Shown: positions 46,485 through 55,906, counted from the stretch's first letter. The stretch: 64,000 nt of DNA from Pectobacterium colocasium (GCF_020181655.1 NZ_CP084032.1:1364001-1428000), one strand, 5' to 3'. Translations and numbers: made by a program. The notes: a model not told the origin generated them from the sequence alone.

Positions 46485-47539
46485 TTTTGCTCCTGATCTG
46501 ATGCCGCAGCCTGTGCTTCACGCTTACGTTGTTCGGCTAAGGCGTCTTTACGTTTCTGCTCGGCATTTTCCCACGCTTCATAGGCATTCACAATCCGCGC
46601 GACCACAGGATGGCGCACCACGTCTTCGCTGTGGAAAAAGTTAAAGCTGATCTCTTCCACATCGGCCAGCACTTCAATGGCGTGGCGTAAGCCGGATTTC
46701 AGATTCTTCGGCAGATCGATCTGCGTGACGTCACCGGTAATAACGGCTTTTGAGTTGAACCCGATACGCGTCAGGAACATTTTCATCTGTTCGATGGTGG
46801 TGTTCTGGCTTTCATCGAGGATGATAAAAGCATCGTTCAGCGTTCGTCCACGCATATAAGCCAGTGGCGCGACTTCAATGACGTTACGTTCGATGAGCTT
46901 TTCGACACGCTCAAAGCCCAGCATTTCAAACAGGGCATCATAAAGTGGACGCAGGTAGGGATCGACTTTCTGGCTCAGATCGCCAGGCAGGAAGCCCAGT
47001 TTCTCACCGGCTTCGACCGCGGGGCGCGTTAGCAGGATACGGCGAATATCCTGACGTTCCAATGCATCGACGGCGGCAGCGACGGCTAAGTAGGTTTTCC
47101 CTGTGCCTGCCGGGCCAACGCCGAATGTGATGTCGTGATCGAGGATATTGGCGACATACTGCGCCTGATTTGGCGTGCGCGGTTTGATTACGCCGCGCTT
47201 GGTGCGGATATTGACCACTTTGCCATAGTCAGGTACGTGTTCCGCAGACTGCTCCAGCACGCGGGATTCTTTAATCGCAAGGTGAATTTGCTCAGGATCG
47301 ATATCACCGATCACGCCACGTACCGGAGCCGTATCGACATACAGACGTTGCAGAATATCAGAGGCAGCTTGCGTCAGCAGGTGTTTGCCGACCAGTTTAA
47401 ACTGATTATCCCGTCGATTGATCTCGATGCCTAAACGACGCTCTAACTGCTTAATATTGTCATCAAATGGACCGCAAAGGCTGAGCAGGCGTTGGTTATC
47501 TGCGGGTTCAAGGGCAATCTCTTTTGTCGTTACGTTCAA
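46481..47539 (-). CDS. ybeZ: PhoH-like ATPase YbeZ
   Basis: Predicted 352-residue PhoH-family P-loop NTPase. Walker A is GPAGTGKT, and Walker B-like [12 protein letters not shown] follows; the N-terminal KH-like part ends before [14 protein letters not shown]. It is a partner of YbeY in rRNA processing. A TTG at 47539 behind AGAGGAATAAT gives the E. coli-like N-terminus ([14 protein letters not shown]); the in-frame start at 47587 has no ribosome site. First gene of the ybeZYX-lnt operon. Confidence 0.94.
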   Translation of the reverse strand: MNVTTKEIALEPADNQRLLSLCGPFDDNIKQLERRLGIEINRRDNQFKLVGKHLLTQAASDILQRLYVDTAPVRGVIGDIDPEQIHLAIKESRVLEQSAEHVPDYGKVVNIRTKRGVIKPRTPNQAQYVANILDHDITFGVGPAGTGKTYLAVAAAVDALERQDIRRILLTRPAVEAGEKLGFLPGDLSQKVDPYLRPLYDALFEMLGFERVEKLIERNVIEVAPLAYMRGRTLNDAFIILDESQNTTIEQMKMFLTRIGFNSKAVITGDVTQIDLPKNLKSGLRHAIEVLADVEEISFNFFHSEDVVRHPVVARIVNAYEAWENAEQKRKDALAEQRKREAQAAASDQEQK

Positions 47540-47820
47540 ATTATTCCTCTTGAGCGTTGCTGTGCTGGCGCTATTCTGCCTGCACAAAATGAATAGTTGT
47601 CAGACGGTCTGATGTGTCCGCCCTATGAATGAATTATTCATCGTGAATGCCTGATGGTGCAAGTCACAATAATGATATTGGGATGCTGCTTCGCAAAAGC
47701 AAATGTAAGCACGATGAAATTAAAACAGATGGTGAAGAGGGGCTGTCGCAAGAAAACGCCTGTGCGTTTTTAACGCGGTAAAGCCCGGCCCGCAAAGGTG
47801 ACGGATCTTCTTGTCCGTCA
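47540..47820. other. ybeZ upstream spacer left of the insertion sequence
   Basis: This 281-bp stretch holds no gene that I can see. It must contain the ybeZ promoter. Two small hairpins are visible, AAAACGC...GCGTTTTT near 47755 and GACGGA...TCCGTC at 47801-47820, the second touching the target duplication of the insertion sequence. Confidence 0.45.
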
Positions 47821-49145
47821 TAAAAAATGGTTCATCGCGCTTAAGCGTGAACCAATAGAAAACGGCGGTAAAAGTGGTTAGTTTTGTATTCGCCAAAACA
47901 CCAACCGACCACTCAACCGCCGTCTGCCATGAATGCTAACCTCTCTTCCCTTTTCTGGGAAGGCTTTACCGTTGACTCCTTTTCCCATTCCTCATCTGAT
48001 GCGCTGCTTATTACGCTTCGCCCAGACCCCCGTTTTGCACCCCAGTGCCGCCGATGTGGCCGAAGAGACTGTGCCGTTCATGATGTCTCTGTACGTCAGG
48101 TTCGTGAGCGGGATTTGCTGCACTGGCGCGTCACCCTTCTGGTTCCTGTTCGTCGTCTTCGCTGCGCCTGCTGCGGTGTTGCCACCGAACGTATCTCCTG
48201 GTTGCCTGAGAGGCAGCGTTACACCTCTAAATTATCCGTCTGGGTTGAGTCTCTTAGCCGTCTACTCCCCGTGAAGCACGTAGCACAGCTGACAGGCCTG
48301 CACTGGCACACCATCAAGAATATCGACCTCCGCCGTTTGCGTCGGGAATTGCAGGAGCCAGAGCGACATACACTTCGCCGCCTGATAATGGATGAGTTCG
48401 CCCTGTTTAAAGGTCATCGCTATGCCACTGTGGTCGTGGACGCTGATACGCAGCAGGTGCTGTGGGTCGGGGAAGGTCGCAGCCGCGCGGCCTTCCGCCC
48501 GTTCTTCACCTGGCTGGGACCGGAAGGCTGCGCGGCTATCGAGTCTGTCGCAATGGACATGAACACGGCGCTGGACCTTGAAGTCAGGGAGCAATGCCCA
48601 CAGGCGGAAGTGGTCTATGATTTGTTCCACGTGGTGGCGAAGTTCGGTCGCGAGGTCATCGACAGGGTGCGGGTTGACCAGGCGAATCAGCTACGTGACA
48701 ACGCGAAAACCCGGAAGGTTATCAAGCGCAGCCGCTGGCTGTTGCTGCGTAACGCTGAAAATCTGCCAGCAGGTCATGATGTAAAGCTGGCAGAGTTGCT
48801 GGAGGCCAACCAGCCGCTGAACACCGTGTACGTGATGAAAACTGCGCTGAAAGAGCTGTGGTATGCGCCGGATAAGGAGGTGGCCCGGCATCGCTGGGAT
48901 GAATGGTACAGGCAGTCTCAGGAGAGCGATATAAAAGCGCTGCAGCAGTTCGCAGATAAGCTCAAGGGCTACGTGAGCGGGATAATCGCCAGTGCTGAAC
49001 ATCGTCTGAATACGAGTGTGCTGGAGGGGATGAATAACAAAATCAAGGTACTAAAGCGAATGGCTTATGGATACCGGGATAACGACTACTTCTTCCTGAA
49101 AATTAAAGCAGCGTTCCCCGGTAAAACGCGATGAACCTAAAAAAT
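47821..49145 (+). mobile_element. ISL3-family insertion sequence with 8-bp target duplication
   Basis: A 1,309-bp element (47829-49137) is bounded by inverted ends, GGTTCATCGCG(C)TT on the left and, as reverse complement, GGTTCATCGCG(T)TT on the right. Both sides are flanked by the direct repeat TAAAAAAT (47821-47828 and 49138-49145), the 8-bp target duplication typical of ISL3. The single gene codes an intact transposase. It landed in the ybeZ-miaB spacer, precisely in the T tract of the miaB terminator. Confidence 0.93.
47929..49134 (+). CDS. ISL3-family transposase
   Basis: Predicted 401-residue DDE transposase. The N-terminal zinc-finger part has CRRCGRRDC and RRLRCACCG; the catalytic region has RRLIMDEFALFKGHRYATVVVD (first Asp), VAMDMN (second Asp) and SVLEGMNNKIKVLKRMAYGYRD (Glu), as in ISL3 elements. 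The ATG at 47929 is preferred to an upstream in-frame start at 47884. The frame is complete, so the element may still move. Confidence 0.93.
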   Translation: MNANLSSLFWEGFTVDSFSHSSSDALLITLRPDPRFAPQCRRCGRRDCAVHDVSVRQVRERDLLHWRVTLLVPVRRLRCACCGVATERISWLPERQRYTSKLSVWVESLSRLLPVKHVAQLTGLHWHTIKNIDLRRLRRELQEPERHTLRRLIMDEFALFKGHRYATVVVDADTQQVLWVGEGRSRAAFRPFFTWLGPEGCAAIESVAMDMNTALDLEVREQCPQAEVVYDLFHVVAKFGREVIDRVRVDQANQLRDNAKTRKVIKRSRWLLLRNAENLPAGHDVKLAELLEANQPLNTVYVMKTALKELWYAPDKEVARHRWDEWYRQSQESDIKALQQFADKLKGYVSGIIASAEHRLNTSVLEGMNNKIKVLKRMAYGYRDNDYFFLKIKAAFPGKTR

Positions 49146-49164
49146 GGGTGGCAAAGCCACCCAT
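49138..49164 (-). terminator. miaB terminator, overlapping the IS target duplication
   Basis: On the minus strand ATGGGTGGC, loop TTT, GCCACCCAT is followed by TTTTTTA. The T tract is the right copy of the target duplication, so the hairpin survived the insertion. Confidence 0.9.
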
Positions 49165-49193
49165 CGTCACGCTAAGACGTTGATAACCGTCGA

Positions 49194-50618
49194 TTACGGT
49201 TGGTAGAACCCGACGCCGATCTCATTCTCTTTACGAGTCCGTGCAATCACGGAAGACGGTGATTCATGTACGCGTAGATCCATTTGATCTTCGGTGCGCA
49301 CCACGATGCCGCGCAGCGAATTGGTATAAACATCAACGATTTCCACATCGACGAATTTACCGATCATATCCGGCGTGCCTTCGAAGTTAACGACGCGGTT
49401 GTTTTCTGTACGGCCAGACAGCTCCATCACGCTCTTACGCGAGGTGCCTTCTACCAGAATACGCTGGACGGTGCCCAACATGAGGCGACTGAAGCGCATC
49501 GCCTGCTGGGTAATACGTTCTTGCAGAAGGTACAGACGCTGCTTTTTCTCTTCTTCCGGCACGTCATCAACCATATCCGCTGCCGGGGTTCCCGGACGGG
49601 CGGAATAGACAAAGCTGTAGCTCATATCGAAATTGACATCGGCAATCAGCTTCATCGTTTGTTCAAAGTCAGCCTGCGTTTCGCCAGGGAAACCGACGAT
49701 AAAGTCAGAACTGATCAGAATACCCGGACGCGCGTTGTGTAGCTTGCGGATAATCGCTTTGTATTCCAGCGCGGTATGACGGCGTTTCATCATCGTCAGC
49801 ACGCGGTCAGAACCGCTTTGCACTGGCAAATGCAGGAAGCTGACCAGTTCCGGCGTGTCTTCATAGACGCTGATGATATCGTCTGTGAATTCAATGGGAT
49901 GGCTGGTGGTAAAGCGGATACGGTCGATTCCGTCGATGGCGGCCACCAGACGCAGCAGTTCGGCAAAGGAGCAGATTTCACCGTCATAGGTTTCGCCGCG
50001 GTAGGCGTTAACGTTTTGCCCAAGAAGGTTGACTTCACGCACGCCTTGCGCGGCGAGTTGAGCGATTTCAAACAACACATCATCGCATGGGCGGCTAACT
50101 TCTTCGCCACGGGTATAAGGCACAACGCAGAATGTGCAATATTTATTGCAGCCTTCCATGATGGAGACGAATGCCGTCGGCCCTTCAGCGCGCGGTTCTG
50201 GCAGACGGTCAAATTTTTCGATTTCAGGGAAACTGATATCAACGATAGGGCTGCGGGTTCCCTGAACGTGGTTAATCATTTCCGGCAGGCGGTGCAAGGT
50301 TTGCGGGCCAAAGATAACGTCAACATAGTGCGCACGTTCGCGAATATGCGCGCCTTCCTGTGATGCAACGCAGCCACCGACGCCAATAATCAAATTCGGA
50401 TTGAGATCTTTCAGCGTTTTCCAGCGGCCAAGTTGATGGAAGACCTTTTCCTGCGCCTTTTCACGGATCGAACAGGTATTGAGCAGCAGGACATCGGCTT
50501 CTTCAGCGATTTCAGTCAGCTCATAGCCGTGCGTACTTCCCAGTAAATCAGCCATCTTCGATGAATCGTACTCATTCATCTGACAGCCCCAAGTTTTAAT
50601 AAGCAGTTTTTTTGTCAT
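49194..50618 (-). CDS. miaB: tRNA-2-methylthio-N6-dimethylallyladenosine synthase
   Basis: Predicted 474-residue radical-SAM methylthiotransferase, matching E. coli MiaB. The N-terminal UPF0004 domain has [23 protein letters not shown] and GVGGCVASQ (three cluster cysteines); the radical-SAM motif is CNKYCTFC; a C-terminal TRAM domain ends [13 protein letters not shown]. It modifies A37 of tRNAs reading U-first codons. The ATG at 50618 gives the family length; an upstream in-frame start at 50714 lies in the ERIC repeat. Confidence 0.96.
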   Translation of the reverse strand: MTKKLLIKTWGCQMNEYDSSKMADLLGSTHGYELTEIAEEADVLLLNTCSIREKAQEKVFHQLGRWKTLKDLNPNLIIGVGGCVASQEGAHIRERAHYVDVIFGPQTLHRLPEMINHVQGTRSPIVDISFPEIEKFDRLPEPRAEGPTAFVSIMEGCNKYCTFCVVPYTRGEEVSRPCDDVLFEIAQLAAQGVREVNLLGQNVNAYRGETYDGEICSFAELLRLVAAIDGIDRIRFTTSHPIEFTDDIISVYEDTPELVSFLHLPVQSGSDRVLTMMKRRHTALEYKAIIRKLHNARPGILISSDFIVGFPGETQADFEQTMKLIADVNFDMSYSFVYSARPGTPAADMVDDVPEEEKKQRLYLLQERITQQAMRFSRLMLGTVQRILVEGTSRKSVMELSGRTENNRVVNFEGTPDMIGKFVDVEIVDVYTNSLRGIVVRTEDQMDLRVHESPSSVIARTRKENEIGVGFYQP

Positions 50619-50660
50619 CGACTTGCCATTACTCAGTGCGGATAAGAAAGATTCCCCTCG

Positions 50661-50787
50661 CCCGTCATACTTCAAGTTACAGGTGTGTTGGCTTTCTTCA
50701 CTCACCCCAGTCACTTACTTGTGTAAGCTCTTGGGGATTCGTTGCGTCGCCGCCTTCCTGTAACCCGAATTATTTAGGGGATATTCG
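50661..50787. repeat. ERIC (IRU) element
   Basis: The core CTCACCCCAGTCACTTACTT and GTAAGCTCTTGGGGATTC are the hallmarks of the enterobacterial repetitive intergenic consensus, with terminal inverted parts AAGTTACAGG and CCTGTAAC. It is about 127 bp and full length, between the divergent miaB and ubiF. It can fold into one long hairpin in either transcript. Confidence 0.92.
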
Positions 50788-50967
50788 GGGGGGTATTGTA
50801 ATCGTTCGCTGACGTTGTGACCAGCACCGGAAACCGCGCTTATTTGATAACCCCTTACATTCTATAAAAATGCGGCTTTTCTAAAAAATCCCCCTTAGAT
50901 CCAGTACACTACTTTCATGCACTTTTACCGGTGTGAATACACCGGAACCAGAGAGGATAAAGCCAAT

Positions 50968-52134
50968 ATGCATTACGATGCGATTGTAGTTGGCGGAGGT
51001 ATGGTCGGCGCGGCTGCGGCGCTTGGGCTGGCACAGCAAGGGTTTCAGGTCGCGGTGATTGAGCAGGACATGCCGGCGCCGTTTGATGCCGTCAGCCCGC
51101 CAGATTTACGGATCTCGGCGATTGGTTACGCGTCGGTTGCGTTGCTGAAAGCGTTGGGTGCCTGGCAGCGAGTGCAGCAAATGCGCAGCGCGCCTTACCG
51201 CCGTCTGGAAACCTGGGAATGGGCGAATGCCAGAGTCGTTTTCGATGCTGCTGACATTCATCTGCCTGAGCTGGGTTTTATGGTGGAAAACCGTGTGCTG
51301 CAACGAGCGCTCTGGGAAAGTTTGCAGGAAGAAGAACGTTGTCAATCTTACTGCCCGGCTGCGCCGCAGAACCTGCAACGCATCGATGATGGCTGGTGTT
51401 TACAGCTTGCCGATGGGCAACAACTGACGGGTTCGCTGGTGATTGGCGCTGATGGCGCGAACTCTCAGATTCGCCAGTGGGCGGGGATTGGCATCAGCGG
51501 CTGGCAGTATCGTCAGTCTTGTATGTTGATTGGTGTTGAGACTTCGCAACCCCAGCAGGATGTGACCTGGCAGCAGTTCACACCGAGTGGCCCGCGTGCA
51601 TTTTTACCGCTGTTTGACCAATGGGGGTCGCTGGTGTGGTATGACAGCCCGCAGCGTATTCGCCAGCTTCAGACGATGCCGCTTACACAGCTGGATAAAG
51701 AAATTGCGGCCGCGTTTCCTGAGCGATTGGGCAAGGTCAAAGCGCTTTCTGCGGGATCATTCCCGCTGGTCAGACGCCATGCGCAAACCTATATCAAGCC
51801 TGGCTTAGTGCTGCTGGGCGATGCCGCGCATACCATCAATCCGCTGGCGGGGCAGGGGGTTAATCTCGGATATCGTGACGTTGAGGCGCTGTTGGATGTG
51901 CTAATTAACGCGCGCAATGCGGGAGAAGAATGGGCTTCTGAGCGCGTTTTACGCCGCTATCAGTGTCGCCGTATGCCGGATAATCTGATGATGCAAAGCG
52001 GGATGGATCTCTTCTATAACGCGTTCAGTAATGCGTTACCGCCGCTGAGCTTTGCGCGCAATATGGCGCTGATGGTTGCACAGCGCGCTGGCGTGTTAAA
52101 ACAGCGCGCATTGAAATATGCCATTGGCGTCTGA
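50968..52134 (+). CDS. ubiF: 3-demethoxyubiquinol 3-hydroxylase (UbiF)
   Basis: Predicted 388-residue flavoprotein monooxygenase of ubiquinone biosynthesis. The FAD motifs are VVGGGMVGAAAALGLAQQG at the N-terminus, and GDAAHTINPLAGQGVNLG further on; VIGADGANSQIRQW is the DG motif. The ATG at 50968 gives the E. coli-like N-terminus; an upstream ATG at 50917 is in frame but has no family support. Divergent from miaB as in E. coli. Confidence 0.94.
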   Translation: MHYDAIVVGGGMVGAAAALGLAQQGFQVAVIEQDMPAPFDAVSPPDLRISAIGYASVALLKALGAWQRVQQMRSAPYRRLETWEWANARVVFDAADIHLPELGFMVENRVLQRALWESLQEEERCQSYCPAAPQNLQRIDDGWCLQLADGQQLTGSLVIGADGANSQIRQWAGIGISGWQYRQSCMLIGVETSQPQQDVTWQQFTPSGPRAFLPLFDQWGSLVWYDSPQRIRQLQTMPLTQLDKEIAAAFPERLGKVKALSAGSFPLVRRHAQTYIKPGLVLLGDAAHTINPLAGQGVNLGYRDVEALLDVLINARNAGEEWASERVLRRYQCRRMPDNLMMQSGMDLFYNAFSNALPPLSFARNMALMVAQRAGVLKQRALKYAIGV

Positions 52135-52156
52135 TGAATAATGAGGACGCCGCCCG

Positions 52157-52771
52157 CTATAGCACAGGCTCGGCGGTGAAGATTATATCGGTGTCCTCAT
52201 TGGTTGTTGCTGTAAAGCGAACTTTTCCTACTTGTCGAACGCCTTTACCTGAGGCCTGGCTATCCTGCAGCAGGCCGAACATCATTTCGGTCACCTCAGG
52301 ACTTTCAAGATTGTTCTCGCCCAATAGCGCAGAAAACGCGGCAGTGACGATTTGCAGATTCTGTCTTGTTGTTTCGGCGGGTTCTGACGCGGCACTGAGT
52401 AGCACGATTCCATTAAGCTGTTGGCTTTTACTTTCTACCGACCCAATTAAGCCGACGTACTCATTAAAAATGTGCTGAAAGTCATCGACGGACGTTCCCT
52501 TTTCCAACTTAATGGTCAATTTAAGAGGGATATTGAGTTTCGTCAGATTGGCATTCATCCGGTCAGCGAACGTTTGCGATGACATCTTAAAAGACGCGAC
52601 ATTGGCGGCATAAGCCGACGTAATGAAGCAAAATAGCAATGCCATGCTGAGTAGCAGTGTGGTTAACTGCGCACGTCTGACAGACCATCGCGATTGGCCG
52701 ACGTCATTCTGCTGTGGCAGCACAACGTGGCTGAAATCATGAGTAACAGAGGATGTCGATAAAACCTTCAT
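52157..52771 (-). CDS. Hypothetical exported or membrane-anchored protein
   Basis: Predicted 204-residue protein that I do not recognise. A polar N-terminus of about 30 residues leads to a hydrophobic stretch (LTTLLLSMALLFCFITSAYA) ending in a likely signal-peptidase site (AYAAN), so the remainder should be periplasmic. The mature part is alpha/beta and lacks cysteines. The ATG at 52771 has AGGGCGGGC upstream; an in-frame start at 52819 is weaker. It converges on ubiF and lies next to the AIPR island boundary. Confidence 0.7.
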   Translation of the reverse strand: MKVLSTSSVTHDFSHVVLPQQNDVGQSRWSVRRAQLTTLLLSMALLFCFITSAYAANVASFKMSSQTFADRMNANLTKLNIPLKLTIKLEKGTSVDDFQHIFNEYVGLIGSVESKSQQLNGIVLLSAASEPAETTRQNLQIVTAAFSALLGENNLESPEVTEMMFGLLQDSQASGKGVRQVGKVRFTATTNEDTDIIFTAEPVL

Positions 52772-52828
52772 GCCCGCCCTTTTGAGAAAATCGAATGATT
52801 GGTGTGCATATGTTAGCACCGGATGATG

Positions 52829-52987
52829 TTAATACCAGACATAAGAAAACGGGGCGACATCTTTCGACCGATCCATTGTGAAGCGCTCAAAGGTGACGGT
52901 TTCCACTTTGGTGGCAAACTGTTTGCGCACACGCTTGCCTTCGCGGATAGCACTCACACAGCCTACGAACTGCCATACAGCCCCCTG
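52829..52987 (-). pseudogene. 5'-truncated gene remnant at the island edge
   Basis: A 52-codon frame without start (stop codon just upstream at 52988) reads GAVWQFVGCVSAIREGKRV and ends RSKDVAPFSYVWY. Its codon use and GC content differ from the AT-rich AIPR gene next to it. It looks like the C-terminal end of a larger, perhaps phage-derived, protein that I cannot name. The left 25-bp repeat of the island lies inside it. Confidence 0.4.
52840..52864. repeat. Left 25-bp direct repeat of the AIPR island (att-like)
   Basis: CATAAGAAAACGGGGCGACA plus TCTTT matches the sequence at 55521-55545 at 24 of 25 positions. The right copy is part of the tRNA operon terminator, which is a common integration target. 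The pair delimits a 2,681-bp segment. Confidence 0.65.
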
Positions 52988-53057
52988 TTAACTGAGGGCT
53001 GAATTTTCACTGTATATAAAAACAGTTATCAATATTTAAATTAACTAAAATATACAA

Positions 53058-54776
53058 TTAAAAACTATTTGTTTTTTCTCCGTTGTTAAAAGCAATTGCT
53101 GCATTCAGAATTTGTGATGTTTCTGTTTCAGATTTATACCTGGATTTACTATTATCAATCCCAGAATTTTTAGCTATGTCAATTGCAGTTTTTATTAAAT
53201 TTAAAAATTTAACATCATCAATAATTAATGTTTTTATTCTTTCACATTCTCTATCCATTTTATTTGAATTGAACGGTTCTATGTTTGATCCCATAGTCAA
53301 TACTCTGATGATCATTAAAATATGGAATCTGAATTTTTTCATTGAGCTATCAATATCACCACTTCTAAAGAACTGTTCTAATCTGTAATAGCACAATGCA
53401 CTAATGTAATATGGTGAAAGTTTGTGCTCTATGTTGAACATTTTACCTTTAAATCTATTTACTATAGTTCCATAATACGCGCTAACTAAATGCGGGGAGT
53501 TAAGGAACATAGATGCAAAGCATTTTATCTGTATAGGTATTGATATTATTTGTGTCTTTTTTATATTGGCAGAATTATATTGTTGAGATCTTCTTTCATA
53601 GTAAATAGAGAATGGTTTTTCCGCTAAAAAATATGACTCAAGGTTTTTTTGGAATACACTGAGAGATTCAAGCTCTTCTGGTTTTACTTCTGTCTGGCTG
53701 TTAGTTGCTAGAGTTATGTCAATTTTTATATCGTCACTATCTGTAACGATTATCTTGATAGGGACATAGACTGAATTCATTCCTTCAATGTCTTGACATT
53801 CGTGTAAGACATGACTTGTTTGACAACCATTCACAACCTGATAATCTCGGAGAGTAAATCTATTACCCGCAGGTGTAAGTGATGATGCTACTATTGTTAT
53901 ACCATTATTGAGAACACTAAATAAGTCAAACTTTTTATTTGTAAGGGTTTCTTTAATTCTTGAGTTTACGGGGTTGGAACCTTGAAAATCTCTAACGTTA
54001 TCATCAAATATACTATGAATGCTTTTGTTTTCATCTTGGATTAATTTTATATATTCATCAAAAGGTATAACTCCAAGATATGCTTCTTTGACACCACGTA
54101 TGTCAGGTAAAGTTATTCTACTTTGAAAGTTTATTGTTGTTGATAATTTGTTTTTTGTTTCATGATAAAGTTTTTGTATTTCACTTGCACCAAAGGGATA
54201 TATTTTAATCTCTTCAAATATTCCAATTGCATCTATTTCCTTTACTCCATTGTTAACGATAGCAGTTAAATTTACATCACCAACCCATTTCCCCGTTGTA
54301 ACATAATATAACCTACAATTAGGTCTTCTATTTATCATCTTATCAGAGTTAGATAATATGATTTCCCATATTTCTTTTGTCTCTTTTATTTTATCGTTTT
54401 GAACTAGCTCTGGTGTGTCTGATAAAAAATCTTTTACACCATATATGAAGTTTCCTAACTGAGCGCCATCAAATGATGTACTTGTCTTTGACTGAATAAA
54501 TGTTATATCTACGTCTAGATAGCTGCTTGATTCTAAAATGTCGTTAAATACTTCTAATGAATTAATTATCTTTCCATTTATTGATATAAATAATCCGTCG
54601 ATAGCACAATCATTCCCTTCGCCGCTATGAATATCTTCTAATTCGAAACTACTTCTATTTAACTTAGATACTATGGAATAGTTGCAGAAGTGTTCGAATC
54701 TGATAGATTCGGATAAATTTTCTATCTCATTTTGTTTTGAAAATGCTTCAAGTAATGAGTTTGTTATTTTGTCCAT
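53058..54776 (-). CDS. AIPR-family abortive-infection phage-resistance protein
   Basis: Predicted 572-residue protein with the AIPR core: FDLFSVLNNGITIVASS (about 283-299) and LRDYQVVNGCQTSHVLHEC (309-327). The N-terminal part resembles a PD-(D/E)xK nuclease fold: GEGNDCAIDGLFI (53-64) is followed by ITFIQSK (91-97), the usual acid and QxK elements. AIPR proteins act in abortive infection against phages, in some cases with a restriction-type partner. The gene is very AT-rich, with rare-codon use unlike its neighbours, which indicates recent transfer. No methylase or partner gene is next to it. Confidence 0.85.
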   Translation of the reverse strand: MDKITNSLLEAFSKQNEIENLSESIRFEHFCNYSIVSKLNRSSFELEDIHSGEGNDCAIDGLFISINGKIINSLEVFNDILESSSYLDVDITFIQSKTSTSFDGAQLGNFIYGVKDFLSDTPELVQNDKIKETKEIWEIILSNSDKMINRRPNCRLYYVTTGKWVGDVNLTAIVNNGVKEIDAIGIFEEIKIYPFGASEIQKLYHETKNKLSTTINFQSRITLPDIRGVKEAYLGVIPFDEYIKLIQDENKSIHSIFDDNVRDFQGSNPVNSRIKETLTNKKFDLFSVLNNGITIVASSLTPAGNRFTLRDYQVVNGCQTSHVLHECQDIEGMNSVYVPIKIIVTDSDDIKIDITLATNSQTEVKPEELESLSVFQKNLESYFLAEKPFSIYYERRSQQYNSANIKKTQIISIPIQIKCFASMFLNSPHLVSAYYGTIVNRFKGKMFNIEHKLSPYYISALCYYRLEQFFRSGDIDSSMKKFRFHILMIIRVLTMGSNIEPFNSNKMDRECERIKTLIIDDVKFLNLIKTAIDIAKNSGIDNSKSRYKSETETSQILNAAIAFNNGEKTNSF

Positions 54777-54848
54777 AATTTCCTCAATTAATTGATTAGT
54801 AAAAAAGTATATTTTATTAACGTTAGTTGGTGATTTTTAATTCGCGCA

Positions 54849-55067
54849 CTACATATGAGTTATTTCAGCTGTGACTTTAATTTTAGCTAATATTTTCAAT
54901 TCTAGAAGCAAGCATTCAAATGAAAGTTTATCTCCCGCCACATGAACTTTTCCTACAGGGATACGGGTCAGATCGCGGACGCTGATTTTTCCTTCAATCT
55001 CAACCAGCCACTTGCCGTCTGTCACTTCATCAAACTTAGACATGCTCGCATTGAACGAGTACAACAA
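54849..55067 (-). CDS. Small hypothetical protein in the AIPR island
   Basis: A 72-codon frame, MLYSFNASMSKFDEVTDGKW onward, is rich in beta-type segments (LVEIEGKISVRDLTRIPVG, KVHVAGDKLSFE). It lies upstream of the AIPR gene on the same strand, separated by 72 nt of AT-rich DNA. I recognise no family and no clear ribosome site; it may be a fragment of a larger gene, since its GC content is closer to the remnant at 52829-52987 than to the AIPR gene. Confidence 0.35.
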   Translation of the reverse strand: MLYSFNASMSKFDEVTDGKWLVEIEGKISVRDLTRIPVGKVHVAGDKLSFECLLLELKILAKIKVTAEITHM

Positions 55068-55520
55068 TCACGTCAGTCAGAAATTCAGCTTCATATAACA
55101 TACGCTTTAAACTGTGCTTTGCTGCAAATGATGCCCTATGTTTCTGAATATTACAATTTCAATTCTTTTGGTACTCGTATGAGAAACAGGCTTATCTGCG
55201 AACTCCGACTATGACAAAGATGGGGAGTCCTCCCGAATCACTTTCCGGTGGGATTTTGACATACGTTGGATATTAGGGGATTCTTCACTTGGCATGAAAC
55301 GTCCTCAAGGGCTTCGTATCGCGAGATGTGACAGCACATCGTATTAGGGCTTAGGAATTTATCTTACGTGGCACTATGGCTTTCTGACGAGCTTTAGGGA
55401 AATGCTTGGAGCCAAGTAGAAGAGTGGAGTGTTGCTTTCGTCTATTGAAGGGGGATCTTCGTATTTAGAATAGAGAAGGGGAGTAACCGTAGGATGAACG
55501 TTAAAATTTTTGTCGCCATT
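55068..55520. other. Gene-free right part of the island
   Basis: This 453-bp stretch between the small reading frame and the right repeat holds no reading frame or RNA that I can support. Base composition is mixed, which suggests decayed fragments of mobile DNA. Confidence 0.4.
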
Positions 55521-55545
55521 CATAACAAAACGGGGCGACATCTTT
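55521..55545. repeat. Right 25-bp direct repeat of the AIPR island (att-like)
   Basis: CATAACAAAACGGGGCGACA plus TCTTT is the partner of the repeat at 52840-52864. It overlaps the stem of the tRNA operon terminator, so this copy keeps the terminator whole. Confidence 0.65.
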
Positions 55546-55563
55546 TGATTGTCGCCCCGTTTC
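55525..55563 (-). terminator. Terminator of the tRNA operon
   Basis: ACGGGGCGACA and TGTCGCCCCGT form a strong GC-rich stem around a 9-nt loop, followed on the minus strand by TTTTG. It lies about 25 nt after the last tRNA gene. Confidence 0.88.
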
Positions 55564-55586
55564 TTTGCTGTTTTACCAGCTTTATT

Positions 55587-55661
55587 TGGCTGGGGTACGA
55601 GGATTCGAACCTCGGAATGCCGGAATCAGAATCCGGTGCCTTACCGCTTGGCGATACCCCA
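55587..55661 (-). tRNA. glnV: tRNA-Gln (CTG)
   Basis: A 75-nt tRNA with encoded CCA. The sequence TGGGGTATCGCCAAGCGG opens the acceptor and D arms, the anticodon loop is TTCTGAT (anticodon CTG, reads CAG), and GGTTCGAATCC is the T arm. E. coli has two such genes (glnV, glnX) at this place; only one is present here. Confidence 0.97.
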
Positions 55662-55667
55662 AAAATA

Positions 55668-55744
55668 TGGTGGCTACGACGGGAATCGAACCTGTGACCC
55701 CAGCATTATGAGTGCTGTGCTCTAACCAGCTGAGCTACGTAGCC
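55668..55744 (-). tRNA. metU: tRNA-Met (CAT), elongator
   Basis: A 77-nt tRNA beginning GGCTACGTAGCTCAGTTGG, with anticodon loop CTCATAA (anticodon CAT) and encoded CCA. It is the elongator type and is identical over its length to the copy at 56131-56207. Confidence 0.97.
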
Positions 55745-55797
55745 AAATCTACTGCTAATGTTACTTCACTTCAACAAATCTTCTACTATCAAGTAGA

Positions 55798-55872
55798 TGG
55801 CTGGGGTACCTGGATTCGAACCAGGGAATGCTGGTATCAAAAACCAGTGCCTTACCGCTTGGCGATACCCCA
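55798..55872 (-). tRNA. glnW: tRNA-Gln (TTG)
   Basis: A 75-nt tRNA starting TGGGGTATCGCCAAGCGG, anticodon loop TTTTGAT (anticodon TTG, reads CAA), encoded CCA. It differs from the next copy by one base pair in the anticodon stem (CTGG/CCAG against CCGG/CCGG). Confidence 0.97.
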
Positions 55873-55906
55873 ACAGGACAACGAATTTTTCAGCATATGT
55901 TTGAAA

